Origin: Chitinophaga sp. S165
GTDB taxonomy: Bacteria > Bacteroidota > Bacteroidia > Chitinophagales > Chitinophagaceae
Length of the DNA stretch: 64,000 nt
NCBI RefSeq assembly: GCF_003182155.1
Contig: NZ_QGTG01000008.1
Span: forward strand, 62,001-126,000
Reading direction: 5' to 3'
A model generated the notes under the pieces. That model searched no databases, was not told where the DNA came from, and worked only from the letters and a program-made list of their open reading frames with translations. Positions 33,873-43,625 of the stretch are shown here, in pieces. The translations under genes and the position numbers were made by a program. Within the stretch, counting starts at the first letter, position 1. The number at the start of each line of letters is the position of its first letter.

Positions 33873-35984
33873 ATGGATTTCAAGAACGCCATATTATCCA
33901 ATCCGATAGAATACCTGAAGGGAGTAGGCCCGCAGCGGGGAGAACTGCTGCGTAAAGAAATAGGCGTGCATACCTTCAGGGACCTGCTGTACTATTTTCC
34001 CTTCCGCTATGTAGATCGTACAAAAGTGGAAAAGGTTATCAGTCTGCATATGCAGATGGATTATGTACAGATCCGGGGAAAGATCACGCGTCTTGAAGTG
34101 ATAGGAGATAAGCGTGCGAAAAGGCTGGTGGCTAACCTGCGGGATGAGACGGGAGAGATCTCCCTGGTATGGTTCCAGGGATGGCAGTGGATGGAGAAAA
34201 CATTGCAGCAGAATGTATCCTACCTGGTGTTCGGAAAGATCTCCGTATTCAATGGTTATCTGCAGATGTCCCATCCTGAAATGGACCTGCTCACAGAAGA
34301 AATAGCTACCGGGAAACCTTTCCTGGAGCCTGTATATTATACGACCGAAAAACTGAAGGCAAGAGGGCTGACTGCAAAGGCTATCGGCAAGCTCACAAAA
34401 GGACTGCTGGAACAGTTATCTCCCGGTGAGATCCCGGAAAATATCCCGGTACCCGTGTTGCAGCAATACCGGTTGATGGACAGAGCAAAAGCTTATTTTA
34501 AGATCCACCTGCCGGCAGGAGAAGATGACGCCAATCAGGCCCGTCGCCGCTTGAAGTTTGAAGAGCTGTTCCTGGCACAGATCAGGATCTGCCGGTTGAA
34601 GATCAGACGGCAACAGCTGTCGCATGGTTTTATCTTCAATACAGTGGGGGAAGCTTTTAATACTTTTTATAACCATCACCTGCCTTTCTCTCTGACAGGA
34701 GCGCAGAAGCGCGTACTGAAAGAGATCCGCCAGGATACTACTACCGGCCGGCAAATGAACCGCCTGATACAGGGGGACGTGGGTAGCGGTAAAACAATGG
34801 TTGCCCTGCTCACCATGCTGCTGGCGGTCGATAACGGTTTCCAGGCCTGCCTGATGGCGCCTACCGAGATCCTGTCACAACAGCATTATAAAAGCATTGC
34901 CGGATTGCTGGAGAACATGCCGGTGAAAGTGGCCCTGCTTACCGGGAACGTGAAAGGGAAGGCCCGCAAACAGATCCTGAAAGAGGTCGCGGATGGCGAG
35001 ATCCATCTGCTGATCGGTACCCATGCCCTCCTGGAAAACCAGGTTGTGTTTAAGAACCTGGGTATGGCCATTGTGGATGAACAGCATCGTTTTGGTGTGG
35101 CCCAGCGCGCACGCCTCTGGGAAAAAAATACGATGCCCCCGCATATACTTGTCATGACGGCCACCCCGATCCCCCGTACCCTGGCGATGACCGTGTATGG
35201 AGACCTGGACGTATCTGTGATAGACGAACTTCCTCCCGGTCGTAAGCCCATCACAACAGTGCATCGCACAGAGTTCCAGCGGCCGCAGGTCATGGACTTT
35301 ATCAAAGACGAGATCCGTAAAGGCCGGCAGGCATATATCGTGTATCCGTTGATCGAAGATTCGGAAACACTTGATTACGAGAACCTGATGAAGGGATATG
35401 AGGAAGTGAAAGCCTTCTTCCCCGAGCCCCAGTATTATATCAGCATGGTACACGGCCGCCAACCCGTGGACATGAAGGAAACTAATATGCAGCGTTTTGT
35501 AAAAGGCGATACGCAGATCATGGTCGCAACTACCGTTATCGAGGTGGGAGTGAACGTACCCAATGCTTCCGTGATGGTCATTGAAAGTACGGAAAGGTTT
35601 GGCCTCTCCCAGCTGCACCAGCTACGCGGCCGTGTGGGCAGGGGAGCGGAGCAGTCTTTCTGTATCCTTATGACGGGTAACAAGGTCGGTGCTGACTCCA
35701 AGGAGCGCATACAGGTGATGGTGCAAACAAATGACGGTTTCGTGATATCGGAAAAAGATATGGAATTACGGGGTCCTGGCGACATTGAAGGCACCCGCCA
35801 GAGCGGGCTACTTGATCTGAAACTGGCTGATATTGTTGAGGACAGGCCGATACTGGAAGCCGCACGCGCCAGTGCGGAGAAAATACTACAGGAAGACCCT
35901 GACCTGTCAACGCCTGAGAATCAATCCTTACAGCAGTTTCTGGCTGCACAGCAAGGAAAATCTCAGTGGAGTAAAATTTCCTGA
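33873..35984 (+). CDS. recG: ATP-dependent DNA helicase RecG
   Basis: 703 residues. Branch-migration helicase acting on replication forks and Holliday junctions. An N-terminal wedge/OB domain (about 10-200, with the YFPFRYVDRT motif) is followed by two helicase lobes: Walker A GDVGSGKT, DEQH box (VDEQHRFG), MTATPIPRTL and the lobe-2 motifs VATTVIEVGVNVP and QLRGRVGRG. Full-length and intact. It lies alone between two terminated units. Confidence 0.97.
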   Translation: MDFKNAILSNPIEYLKGVGPQRGELLRKEIGVHTFRDLLYYFPFRYVDRTKVEKVISLHMQMDYVQIRGKITRLEVIGDKRAKRLVANLRDETGEISLVWFQGWQWMEKTLQQNVSYLVFGKISVFNGYLQMSHPEMDLLTEEIATGKPFLEPVYYTTEKLKARGLTAKAIGKLTKGLLEQLSPGEIPENIPVPVLQQYRLMDRAKAYFKIHLPAGEDDANQARRRLKFEELFLAQIRICRLKIRRQQLSHGFIFNTVGEAFNTFYNHHLPFSLTGAQKRVLKEIRQDTTTGRQMNRLIQGDVGSGKTMVALLTMLLAVDNGFQACLMAPTEILSQQHYKSIAGLLENMPVKVALLTGNVKGKARKQILKEVADGEIHLLIGTHALLENQVVFKNLGMAIVDEQHRFGVAQRARLWEKNTMPPHILVMTATPIPRTLAMTVYGDLDVSVIDELPPGRKPITTVHRTEFQRPQVMDFIKDEIRKGRQAYIVYPLIEDSETLDYENLMKGYEEVKAFFPEPQYYISMVHGRQPVDMKETNMQRFVKGDTQIMVATTVIEVGVNVPNASVMVIESTERFGLSQLHQLRGRVGRGAEQSFCILMTGNKVGADSKERIQVMVQTNDGFVISEKDMELRGPGDIEGTRQSGLLDLKLADIVEDRPILEAARASAEKILQEDPDLSTPENQSLQQFLAAQQGKSQWSKIS

Positions 35985-36213
35985 GCCACTTTTACGTTTA
36001 TTATTTAAATGCGCCCCGGCAAGCAGGTATATATTGACTTATTTTAAACTCCGGCCCGTTTCCGCCATCTTATTATAAAGCCGGTGTTTTTGGGGATGAT
36101 GCTACTTTATTGAATTGGCGCTGTTATTGCGGTAACAAATGTACCGTCGTCTGCGTTATTACGTATTATAATAGTGATAAAGAACTAGGAATAAACAATT
36201 TAAATCTACTCCG

Positions 36214-39200
36214 TTGAATTTTACTTTCCCTATAAGCTGCTTGGCTTTCCTTTTTTCGCTTTTTGCAGGCGTTCAGGCCAGTGCACAGGTGCAGGTACAG
36301 GAAATCTATGATAACAAACCCCTGCAGTTTACCGAGAATAAAGGACAGTGGAACGGTGATTTCCTCTACAAAACCGATATGGGTGGCGGCGCCGCTTTCC
36401 TGAAACGCACAGGGTTTACATTCCTGCTGCAGGATAAACAACAACGATACGAACTGGCGGAAAAAATGCATGGTCATTCACATGGCGGTACAGATACTGT
36501 TTATGTGCCTCATCCCAGCTATCCCGGCCCGACAGCGCCAGGTGCTGCAAATGCACGTACCGGAAGTGATAGCGATAATGGTTCATCTCCGATGCCGGTT
36601 CCCGTCGTAAAAGGACACGCATATGAAGTGACCTTCCTGAATGCAGGAACTCCCGAAATTTCTGCGGAAAAGGCTGATGAAAGTTATTCTAATTACTTCA
36701 TTGGCAATGACCCGTCTAAATGGAAGTCAAACGTAAAGTCTTATCAACTCGTTAACTATAAAGCATTATATCAAGGTATTGATATGCAGGTGTATTCAGA
36801 AGCGGGTGTCCTGAAGTATGACCTCATCGTGCAGCCCGGTGCTGATCCTTCCCAGATCCAACTGCAATATACCGGTGTGGATAAACTGGATATCAAAAAG
36901 GAACAGTTGATCATCACAACGTCTGTTGGTACAGTGACAGAACAAATGCCTTTTGCTTATCAGTACATTGATAACCAGCGTGTACCCGTAAAAGTGTCTT
37001 ATGCACTGAGCGGATTGAAGCTGCGTTTCAAGGTATCAGGCAAATACGATAGTAATTATCCATTGATCATCGATCCTTCTTATATCTTTTCTACGGTATC
37101 CGGTTCACAGGCTGATAACTGGGGTTTTACTGCTACCTATGACGGCGCAGGTGCTTTCTATGGTGGAGGTATCGTGTTTAACGTAGGTTATCCCGTTACT
37201 CCGGGCGCCGTACAGAATACTTATGCTGAAGGCGGTTTTGATATAGGGATCAGTAAGTTCTCTCCGAATGGCCGTAACCTGGTCTATGCCACCTATCTGG
37301 GTGGCGGAGGAAAGGAACAGCCGCATAGCCTCTTTGTAGATGCTGCCGGCAACCTCGTGATCTCAGGGAGGACCACTTCCGGAAACTATCCCGGTCCTAA
37401 TGGCGGTCAGCCGACAGTAGTTGGTAACCGCGGTGGATGGGATATTGCAGTGACCAAGATCAACGCTACTGGTTCCGCTATCATCGGTTCTATTATTGTG
37501 GCCAGCCCTGGTGATGATGGTGTGAATATCCGTGAAGACAGAACACTCGGAGCTTCAACATTGCTGCGCAACTATGGCGACGACGCCCGCAGTGAAGTAG
37601 TAATAGATAATTCAGGAGATATCTATGTAGCCAGCTGTACCCGTTCTGACAGGTTTCCTGTAACTCCCGGCGTATTCCAGGGAAGTTTCGGCGGTGCGCA
37701 GGATGGCGTATTACTGAAGATAAATCCGGATTGTAATGCCCTGCTCTGGGCCAGCTTTATTGGCGGAAGCAAAGAAGATGCAGCTTATGTGCTGGCACTT
37801 AACGGTGGCACATTGTACGTAGCCGGTGGTACTGCCAGTAATAACTTCCCTATAAGAGGTAATCCAATCTATGGAACATACAGAGGAGGTATATGTGATG
37901 GCTTCATTGCACATATCAGTGCAGATGGTGCTAGCCTGTTACAGAGCACCTACCTGGGCGCTAATACCGTAGCGGCAGATCAGGTGTATGGCATTCAGCT
38001 GGATTCCCGTGGTTTTGTGTATGTAATGGGAACAACTGAAGGTACCTGGCCAACGCAGCAGGCGCCTAATACAGGTAGCTTTTACAATAACAACTCGAAA
38101 CAATTCATCTCAAAACTACAGCCCGACCTGTCGGCATTCGTATACTCCACAACGTTTGGTAAAGGTGCTTCTACACCAAGCATTTCACCGGTAGCGTTCC
38201 TGGTAGACCGTTGTGAAAATGTGTATGTATCCGGATGGGGCGGTGGTATCGATATAGACCTGCATTATCCGAATTCCAATACCTCCGGAATGCCGTTGAA
38301 AAATCCATTACAGCCGGGAAGCGACAGCCAGGATTTCTATTTCTTCGTATTGCAGCGTGATGCTACGGATATCCTGTTCGGTAGTTACTTTGGTGGTAAT
38401 GGTACTTACGAACATGTGGATGGTGGAACCAGCCGTTTCGATCGTAATGGTGTGATCTATCAGGGTATATGTGCATGGTGTCCTAACAGCCGGTCAGGTT
38501 TCAGGCCGCGTTATCCGACTACGCCGGGTGCATATGCAACCACTGCTCCGCCTAACTGTAACCTGGGAGCTTTGAAGATCGCCTTTAACCTTGACGGTGT
38601 AAGAGCTGGTATCAAAACACTGGAAAGAAGAACTAACTATTGTGTACCTGCTACGATCACTTTCATTGATACAACACGCACGCCTGCACAAACCTGGACA
38701 TGGAACTTTGGAGATGGCTCTGCGCCTGTAGTTGGTACGAGTGATACTGTTCAACATACTTACAATAATCCCGGTAACTACAGGGTGACATTGGTGAAGT
38801 GTGATCCTGCCAGTTGTAACAGTTGCGATACCGCCGAACTGGATCTGCGTATCCGTACTGACAGAGCAGTTTTCGATATGACTGCCGATCGTCTTCCGCC
38901 ATGTGAGGAACTGAATTACGAGTTCCGTTTCTCAGCGCCAACTCCGCCACGGCCATTTACTGCTACTTCATTTGAATTGAACTTCGGGGATGGTACTGCG
39001 CCTGTTAAAGTGGGTCCTACCGATTTCCCATACACACATCGTTATCTGTCAGAAGGTGTTTACAATGCAACATTGACGCTGGTAGATACGAACTATTGTA
39101 ACGCACCCGATATTGATACCGTTACATTGCGTGTAGCACAGAATGTGAGAGCACGCTTTGATGCGCCGGATAGTACCTGTGTACCTGCCACTATTGAATT

Positions 39201-39906
39201 TTTGAATACGACCAGTGGTGGTGAAACATTTACATGGGACTTCGGTGATGGCAGTCCCGAATCAAATGAAATAAGTCCGACACATACATATAACAATCCG
39301 GGCAGCTATACTGTATCATTACATGCAGTGGATAGCAGCACCTGTAACATAACAGACGATACTACGATGGTGATCACGGTATTCCCGCCACCAACGGCCG
39401 ACTTTGATTATTCACCAACTAAGCCGGTAGAGAATACGCCTATCACGTTCACTAACCAGTCTTCACCGGATGCTGTTAACTTCCTGTGGGAATTCGGTGA
39501 CGGAGAAGGTTCTACCTTGCCTAACCCGGTATATCAGTATAACAAGACCGGTGTATATGATGTATACCTTATATCCAGAAACAGCGCGGGTTGTCAGGAT
39601 ACGGCCCACAAGCAGGTGAGTGCTATCGTAATACCGCTGTTTGATATCCCATCCGCGTTCTCGCCGAACAGGGATGGTGTAAATGATGTATTCCTGGTAA
39701 AAGGATTTGGTATTGCCAAGTTTAATATGAAGATCTATAATCGCTGGGGTCAGATGGTTTTCGAAACAAATGATCCTTTATTAGGTTGGGACGGTAGCTT
39801 CAAAGGCGCTGTACAACCTATGGATGCCTATGCATTTGTGATCAACGTAGAGTTTAGTGACGGTACCACTGCTACCAAGAATGGAAGCGTAACCTTGTTA
39901 AGATGA
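36214..39906 (+). CDS. DUF7948/SBBP-repeat/PKD surface protein with T9SS type B signal
   Basis: 1230 residues. The start is a TTG at 36214; it is the only start that keeps the full signal peptide (residues 1-24, ending ASAQ), and no in-frame ATG exists nearby. Residues about 28-290 form the DUF7948-type domain opening with FTENKGQWNGDFLY; a beta-propeller built of SBBP-like repeats follows (ISKFSPNGRNLVYATYLGGGG); at least four PKD domains follow from about 820 (WTWNFGDG, LNFGDGTA, FTWDFGDG, FLWEFGDG); the last ~90 residues are a gliding-type sorting domain (IPSAFSPNRDGVNDVF, YNRWGQMVF). It is followed 4 bp later by a PorP/SprF gene, its probable export partner. Confidence 0.92.
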   Translation: MNFTFPISCLAFLFSLFAGVQASAQVQVQEIYDNKPLQFTENKGQWNGDFLYKTDMGGGAAFLKRTGFTFLLQDKQQRYELAEKMHGHSHGGTDTVYVPHPSYPGPTAPGAANARTGSDSDNGSSPMPVPVVKGHAYEVTFLNAGTPEISAEKADESYSNYFIGNDPSKWKSNVKSYQLVNYKALYQGIDMQVYSEAGVLKYDLIVQPGADPSQIQLQYTGVDKLDIKKEQLIITTSVGTVTEQMPFAYQYIDNQRVPVKVSYALSGLKLRFKVSGKYDSNYPLIIDPSYIFSTVSGSQADNWGFTATYDGAGAFYGGGIVFNVGYPVTPGAVQNTYAEGGFDIGISKFSPNGRNLVYATYLGGGGKEQPHSLFVDAAGNLVISGRTTSGNYPGPNGGQPTVVGNRGGWDIAVTKINATGSAIIGSIIVASPGDDGVNIREDRTLGASTLLRNYGDDARSEVVIDNSGDIYVASCTRSDRFPVTPGVFQGSFGGAQDGVLLKINPDCNALLWASFIGGSKEDAAYVLALNGGTLYVAGGTASNNFPIRGNPIYGTYRGGICDGFIAHISADGASLLQSTYLGANTVAADQVYGIQLDSRGFVYVMGTTEGTWPTQQAPNTGSFYNNNSKQFISKLQPDLSAFVYSTTFGKGASTPSISPVAFLVDRCENVYVSGWGGGIDIDLHYPNSNTSGMPLKNPLQPGSDSQDFYFFVLQRDATDILFGSYFGGNGTYEHVDGGTSRFDRNGVIYQGICAWCPNSRSGFRPRYPTTPGAYATTAPPNCNLGALKIAFNLDGVRAGIKTLERRTNYCVPATITFIDTTRTPAQTWTWNFGDGSAPVVGTSDTVQHTYNNPGNYRVTLVKCDPASCNSCDTAELDLRIRTDRAVFDMTADRLPPCEELNYEFRFSAPTPPRPFTATSFELNFGDGTAPVKVGPTDFPYTHRYLSEGVYNATLTLVDTNYCNAPDIDTVTLRVAQNVRARFDAPDSTCVPATIEFLNTTSGGETFTWDFGDGSPESNEISPTHTYNNPGSYTVSLHAVDSSTCNITDDTTMVITVFPPPTADFDYSPTKPVENTPITFTNQSSPDAVNFLWEFGDGEGSTLPNPVYQYNKTGVYDVYLISRNSAGCQDTAHKQVSAIVIPLFDIPSAFSPNRDGVNDVFLVKGFGIAKFNMKIYNRWGQMVFETNDPLLGWDGSFKGAVQPMDAYAFVINVEFSDGTTATKNGSVTLLR

Positions 39907-39910
39907 TGAT

Positions 39911-40933
39911 ATGAAGCAGATTTTTAAAAACATCGTAGGTTGTATAATGTTGTTAACCGCAGCATTGGAGGGGAGTGCACAGGACCTGCATTTCTCTCAG
40001 TACTTTAACTCTCCGCTTACTACAAACCCTGCTAACACAGGCTTCATACCGGATGGTAATTACCGTATCGGCATCAATTACCGCAACCAGTGGGCCAGTA
40101 TTCCGGTACCATATAAAACGATGTCTGCCTTTGGCGATTTTCAATTGTTCCGCGACAGACTTGAATATGGTTGGTTAGGAATAGGAGGGGTGATATTAAG
40201 GGATGTGGCAGGCAGCGGCAACCTGACCTCCACCAAAGTATACGGGTCCATAGCTTATCACCAGCTGCTCGGCCAGAGCAGCCTGCTGTCACTGGGTTTC
40301 AATGTAGGATCTGCCAGTAAAAGAGTGGATGTAACGAAGCTGACGTTTGGAGACCAGTGGAACGGAAAATTCTTTGATGCCCAGGTACCTACTGCAGAAC
40401 CTTTTAATCAAACGAAGATCTCCTACTTTGACATGCAGGTAGGGATGAACTACGCTTATTTTCCAACCGACAATATTTATATCAATGCCGGCCTTTCGGC
40501 GCAACACGTGAATCAGCCGCGGGAAACGTTCTATGAGGGAAATAACCAGATCGCACGCCGGTATATCGGTTTTCTGAATGCCAGTCTGAAGGTGAGTGAT
40601 AAAGTGATACTGAACCCGTCTGCCTACTACGGACGGCAGGCGAATGCCACAGAAACGGTAATCGGGGGCAACCTCGCTTATAACCTTTCCGGTGACGGGG
40701 AAACACAGTTGTATGGCGGCGCCTATTACCGTATGAAAGATGCGGCTGTATTCCTGGTAGGTTATCAGCTGAAAACTGTGAAGATCATGTTTAGTTATGA
40801 CGTGACTACATCCTCGCTGGCACAGTTCAATAATCGCCGTGGTGCATATGAGGTCGGAATTGTCTATACCGGCCTGTATCCTAACCGTAGTTTTTCAGGC
40901 GCCAAGAGGTCCGTATTTTGTCCTTCTTTTTAA
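39911..40933 (+). CDS. PorP/SprF family T9SS-associated membrane protein
   Basis: 340 residues; signal peptide ends near residue 24 (GSAQ). The mature protein begins DLHFSQYFNSPLTTNPANTG, the PorP/SprF family opening, and continues as a 14-strand-like beta barrel. In Flavobacterium johnsoniae SprF is needed for secretion or surface attachment of the adhesin SprB. The gene starts 4 bp after the 1230-residue PKD protein, so this pair is very likely a functional unit. Confidence 0.94.
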   Translation: MKQIFKNIVGCIMLLTAALEGSAQDLHFSQYFNSPLTTNPANTGFIPDGNYRIGINYRNQWASIPVPYKTMSAFGDFQLFRDRLEYGWLGIGGVILRDVAGSGNLTSTKVYGSIAYHQLLGQSSLLSLGFNVGSASKRVDVTKLTFGDQWNGKFFDAQVPTAEPFNQTKISYFDMQVGMNYAYFPTDNIYINAGLSAQHVNQPRETFYEGNNQIARRYIGFLNASLKVSDKVILNPSAYYGRQANATETVIGGNLAYNLSGDGETQLYGGAYYRMKDAAVFLVGYQLKTVKIMFSYDVTTSSLAQFNNRRGAYEVGIVYTGLYPNRSFSGAKRSVFCPSF

Positions 40934-40960
40934 CAGGATGCTTTTTCCTATTTTTGTTAC

Positions 40961-42367
40961 ATGATCGATTTCGCGAAAGTAAATACCCGCCATCTCGAAG
41001 CTTTTCGTGAGATAGTAGGTGCAACATACGTCATAGTGGATACAGAAAGTCTGGACAACTATGCACATGATGAAACAGAAGATTTGCATTATCTCCCGGA
41101 GGTAGTGTTGAAACCGGATACTACTGAACAATTAAGCCGTATCATGCGTTTGTGTCAGCAGGAAGGGCTGCCCGTCACTCCCCGTGGCGGCGGTACCGGT
41201 CTGAGTGGCGGTGCGTTACCGCAATGGGGCGGTGTGCTGATCTCTATGGAACGTTTCAACCGTATCCTGGACCTGGACGAAAGGAACCTGCAGGTGACTA
41301 CAGAACCCGGTGTGATCACGGAAGTATTGCAGGACGCTGTAAAAGAAAAAGGTTTATTCTATCCCCCCGACCCCAGCAGCAGAGGTTCCTGTTTTATCGG
41401 GGGTAATATTGCCGAGAACTCCGGAGGACCTAAAGCTGTTAAATATGGAGTGGTGAAAGATTATGTGCTGAACCTGGAAATGGTGCTTCCCTCCGGGGAT
41501 GTGATCTGGACAGGGGCAAACGTACTGAAAAATGCCACCGGCTATAACCTGACGCAACTGGTAGTGGGCAGTGAAGGCACACTTGGCATTGTGACCAAGA
41601 TCGTGCTTCGCCTGATACCACTGCCTAAGTTCAACCTGTTAATGCTGGTGCCTTTCCGGTCCGCTGAAAACGCCTGTGCAGCGGTAAGCGCTATCTTCCG
41701 TGCCGGATTTACGCCTTCCGCCATGGAGTTTATGGAACGGGATGCGCTGGATTGGGCAAGTAAGTATGTGGACAGCAGTACTGTCAAAATAGAAGATGAT
41801 GTACAGGCGCACCTGCTGATAGAAGTGGACGGGAACTATACCGAAGTGCTGATGCAGGAAATGGAGGGAATTGCAGGAGTAGTGACTGAATTCGACTGTG
41901 GAGAGATCCTTTTTGCAGAAGATCATCAGCAGAAAGAAGAACTTTGGAAATTACGCCGCCGGGTAGCAGAAGCGGTAAAAGCCAATTCTGTTTACAAGGA
42001 AGAAGATACCGTAGTGCCACGTGCAGAACTGCCAGTGTTATTGAAAGGTGTAAAAGATATCGGACATAAATATGGTTTCCATTCAGTGTGTTACGGACAT
42101 GCCGGCGATGGTAACCTGCATGTGAATATCATCCGTGGAGAGCTGACAGAAGAGCAATGGAACGGTACGCTGAAAGAAGGTATCCGAGAGATCTTCCTGC
42201 TGGTAAAACAGCTGGGAGGAACTATCAGCGGAGAACATGGTATAGGCCTGGTACAGAAAAGCTATATGGATGTGATATTTGATAATACTTCAATGCAGCT
42301 GATGCGGCAGATCAAACAGGTATTCGATCCATCCAATATATTGAACAGGGGAAAGATTTTTGATTGA
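40961..42367 (+). CDS. FAD-binding oxidase, GlcD/lactate dehydrogenase-like
   Basis: 468 residues. FAD-binding PCMH domain with VTPRGGGTGLSGGALPQ and PPDPSSRGSCFIGGN, and a C-terminal FAD-oxidase domain with CYGHAGDGNLHVNI and SGEHGIGLVQK. The family (glycolate oxidase GlcD, D-lactate dehydrogenases, D-2-hydroxyglutarate dehydrogenase) oxidises 2-hydroxy acids; the exact substrate is not decided by sequence. GlcE and GlcF partners are not adjacent. A TATTTTTG -7-like element lies at 40949-40956, 4 bases before the ATG. Confidence 0.92.
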   Translation: MIDFAKVNTRHLEAFREIVGATYVIVDTESLDNYAHDETEDLHYLPEVVLKPDTTEQLSRIMRLCQQEGLPVTPRGGGTGLSGGALPQWGGVLISMERFNRILDLDERNLQVTTEPGVITEVLQDAVKEKGLFYPPDPSSRGSCFIGGNIAENSGGPKAVKYGVVKDYVLNLEMVLPSGDVIWTGANVLKNATGYNLTQLVVGSEGTLGIVTKIVLRLIPLPKFNLLMLVPFRSAENACAAVSAIFRAGFTPSAMEFMERDALDWASKYVDSSTVKIEDDVQAHLLIEVDGNYTEVLMQEMEGIAGVVTEFDCGEILFAEDHQQKEELWKLRRRVAEAVKANSVYKEEDTVVPRAELPVLLKGVKDIGHKYGFHSVCYGHAGDGNLHVNIIRGELTEEQWNGTLKEGIREIFLLVKQLGGTISGEHGIGLVQKSYMDVIFDNTSMQLMRQIKQVFDPSNILNRGKIFD

Positions 42368-42394
42368 TGATAAACCACTTAAAAGGACAGTAAT

Positions 42395-42976
42395 ATGAAA
42401 CGTTTATTGTTGTGTTTTTTACTGCTGATGGCTGTACAACTTGTACATGCACAGTATTATAAAACGGATACAAGCAGCAGGAAAGGATTTGACGCATCCC
42501 GCCTTATTTTAGGAGGCTCACTGGGACTGGCATTCGGAGATTACACCAATATCAACATATCCCCGCTGGTAGGGTATCGCATTTCGCAGCTGTTCGCTGC
42601 GGGGCTGGCCATTAATGCACAATATGGCTCTGAGCGTTTCCGCGATTATTATGGCAATACCGGTCAACGCAACCAGTACAGCATATTTGGTGGCGGTGTA
42701 TGGGGCAGGGTATATCCACTGGATTTCCTGTTTATACATGTTCAGCCGGAGTATAACCATGTTAGCCTGAAAAGCACTTACTACGATACTGATCCTAAAA
42801 CAATTGTCAAGGACAGCTATGGTGTATCAAGCTTACTGATGGGAGGTGGTTATACACAGCCTATCGGCGGCCGTGCAGCGTTCAGTATAATGGCTTTGTA
42901 TGATGTGTTGCAGGACAGCAGGTCTCCTTATCAGAATGGCCTGATACTGCGTGTAGGCGCATCGCTGGGATTCTAG
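42395..42976 (+). CDS. Outer membrane beta-barrel-like protein, 193 aa
   Basis: Not recognised by name. A clear signal peptide (MKRLLLCFLLLMAVQLVHAQ) precedes about 170 residues of alternating hydrophobic strands with Gly/Tyr turns, and the chain ends in Phe, all typical of a small porin-like barrel of 8 strands. It lies 27 bp after the FAD oxidase and is followed by a terminator, so the two share a transcript. Function unknown. Confidence 0.8.
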   Translation: MKRLLLCFLLLMAVQLVHAQYYKTDTSSRKGFDASRLILGGSLGLAFGDYTNINISPLVGYRISQLFAAGLAINAQYGSERFRDYYGNTGQRNQYSIFGGGVWGRVYPLDFLFIHVQPEYNHVSLKSTYYDTDPKTIVKDSYGVSSLLMGGGYTQPIGGRAAFSIMALYDVLQDSRSPYQNGLILRVGASLGF

Positions 42977-42995
42977 AAAGAAACTATCTATATAA

Positions 42996-43049
42996 GGGAT
43001 CAGGCATTAAAGGACAATACATCCGTTAATGCCTGATCCCTTTCTGTTT
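42996..43049 (+). terminator. Terminator after barrel-protein gene
   Basis: Perfect 15-bp stem GGGATCAGGCATTAA / TTAATGCCTGATCCC (42996-43010 and 43026-43040), loop 15, followed by TTTCTGTTT. Confidence 0.8.
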
Positions 43050-43625
43050 CCCGGATGTATTGCGACAAGTTTCCCTGCCACCTGCGTGTTTATACAGTAT
43101 GTTTTCCCGTTAACCCAACAGCATTGATTGTGAAACCTTAATTGTTGTTATCAAGTTAGGAATTCACAAAGATTATCTGTATTTTAAGTAAAAATTGACC
43201 CTCCTCCAATTAAGGTCAATAAGAGAGAAACTAAACCACGTTATATGAAAACACTGTACTGTTTACACTCCTGCTATTGCAGGCTGCAATTCTTACATTA
43301 CTACTAACCTGGAAAGAAACAAAGCATTGAACGTTATACGTTATGGCCAGCTATGGATAAAAATTATGTGGTATGTCAAACAACGGCAACTACATGTTCA
43401 TAACGTGTTAAATGTTAAGCGGGTTTCTTTCAAGTTACCTGCTTCTTTTAAATAACCATTTCCCTCATCAGCTCAGCAATGTTTCCGCAGTTGCCGCATC
43501 CGCCTACATTCAATCCGGGTGTTGGGAGACTGATCCGTGCTATAAATATCCAGCACTGTTACAATGCTGTCATATTCACGGCAGTTTTCAGTATTTTAGC
43601 CAATAATTGAACAAATAACTCTCAG
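43050..43625. other. Intergenic region before LOG gene
   Basis: About 575 bp. A short hairpin ATTGACC/GGTCAAT lies near 43194-43220, and a possible decayed small secreted-protein gene starts at 43244. A 64-codon frame at 43412-43606 is not supported by composition or context. No promoter with both boxes was found for the downstream gene. Confidence 0.5.
43244..43433 (+). pseudogene. Possible frameshifted remnant of a small secreted peptide gene
   Basis: An ATG at 43244 (MKTLYC...) stops after 20 codons. A neighbouring frame reads a signal-peptide-like run (LFTLLLLQAAILTLLL) and the first frame resumes later with ERYTLWPAMDKNYVVCQTT ending in a stop near 43408. The pieces together look like a small exported peptide broken by two frameshifts, but each piece is short and chance is not excluded. 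Confidence 0.2.

Noticed and set aside
43450..43550. Minus-strand frame containing a GGCGNCG-like stretch
   Set aside because: Only about 30 residues follow the last possible start, and no promoter or terminator is in the right place.
43412..43606. 64-codon plus-strand frame
   Set aside because: It starts in the middle of an AT-rich leader, has no supporting promoter or domain features, and its Cys-rich tail may be chance.
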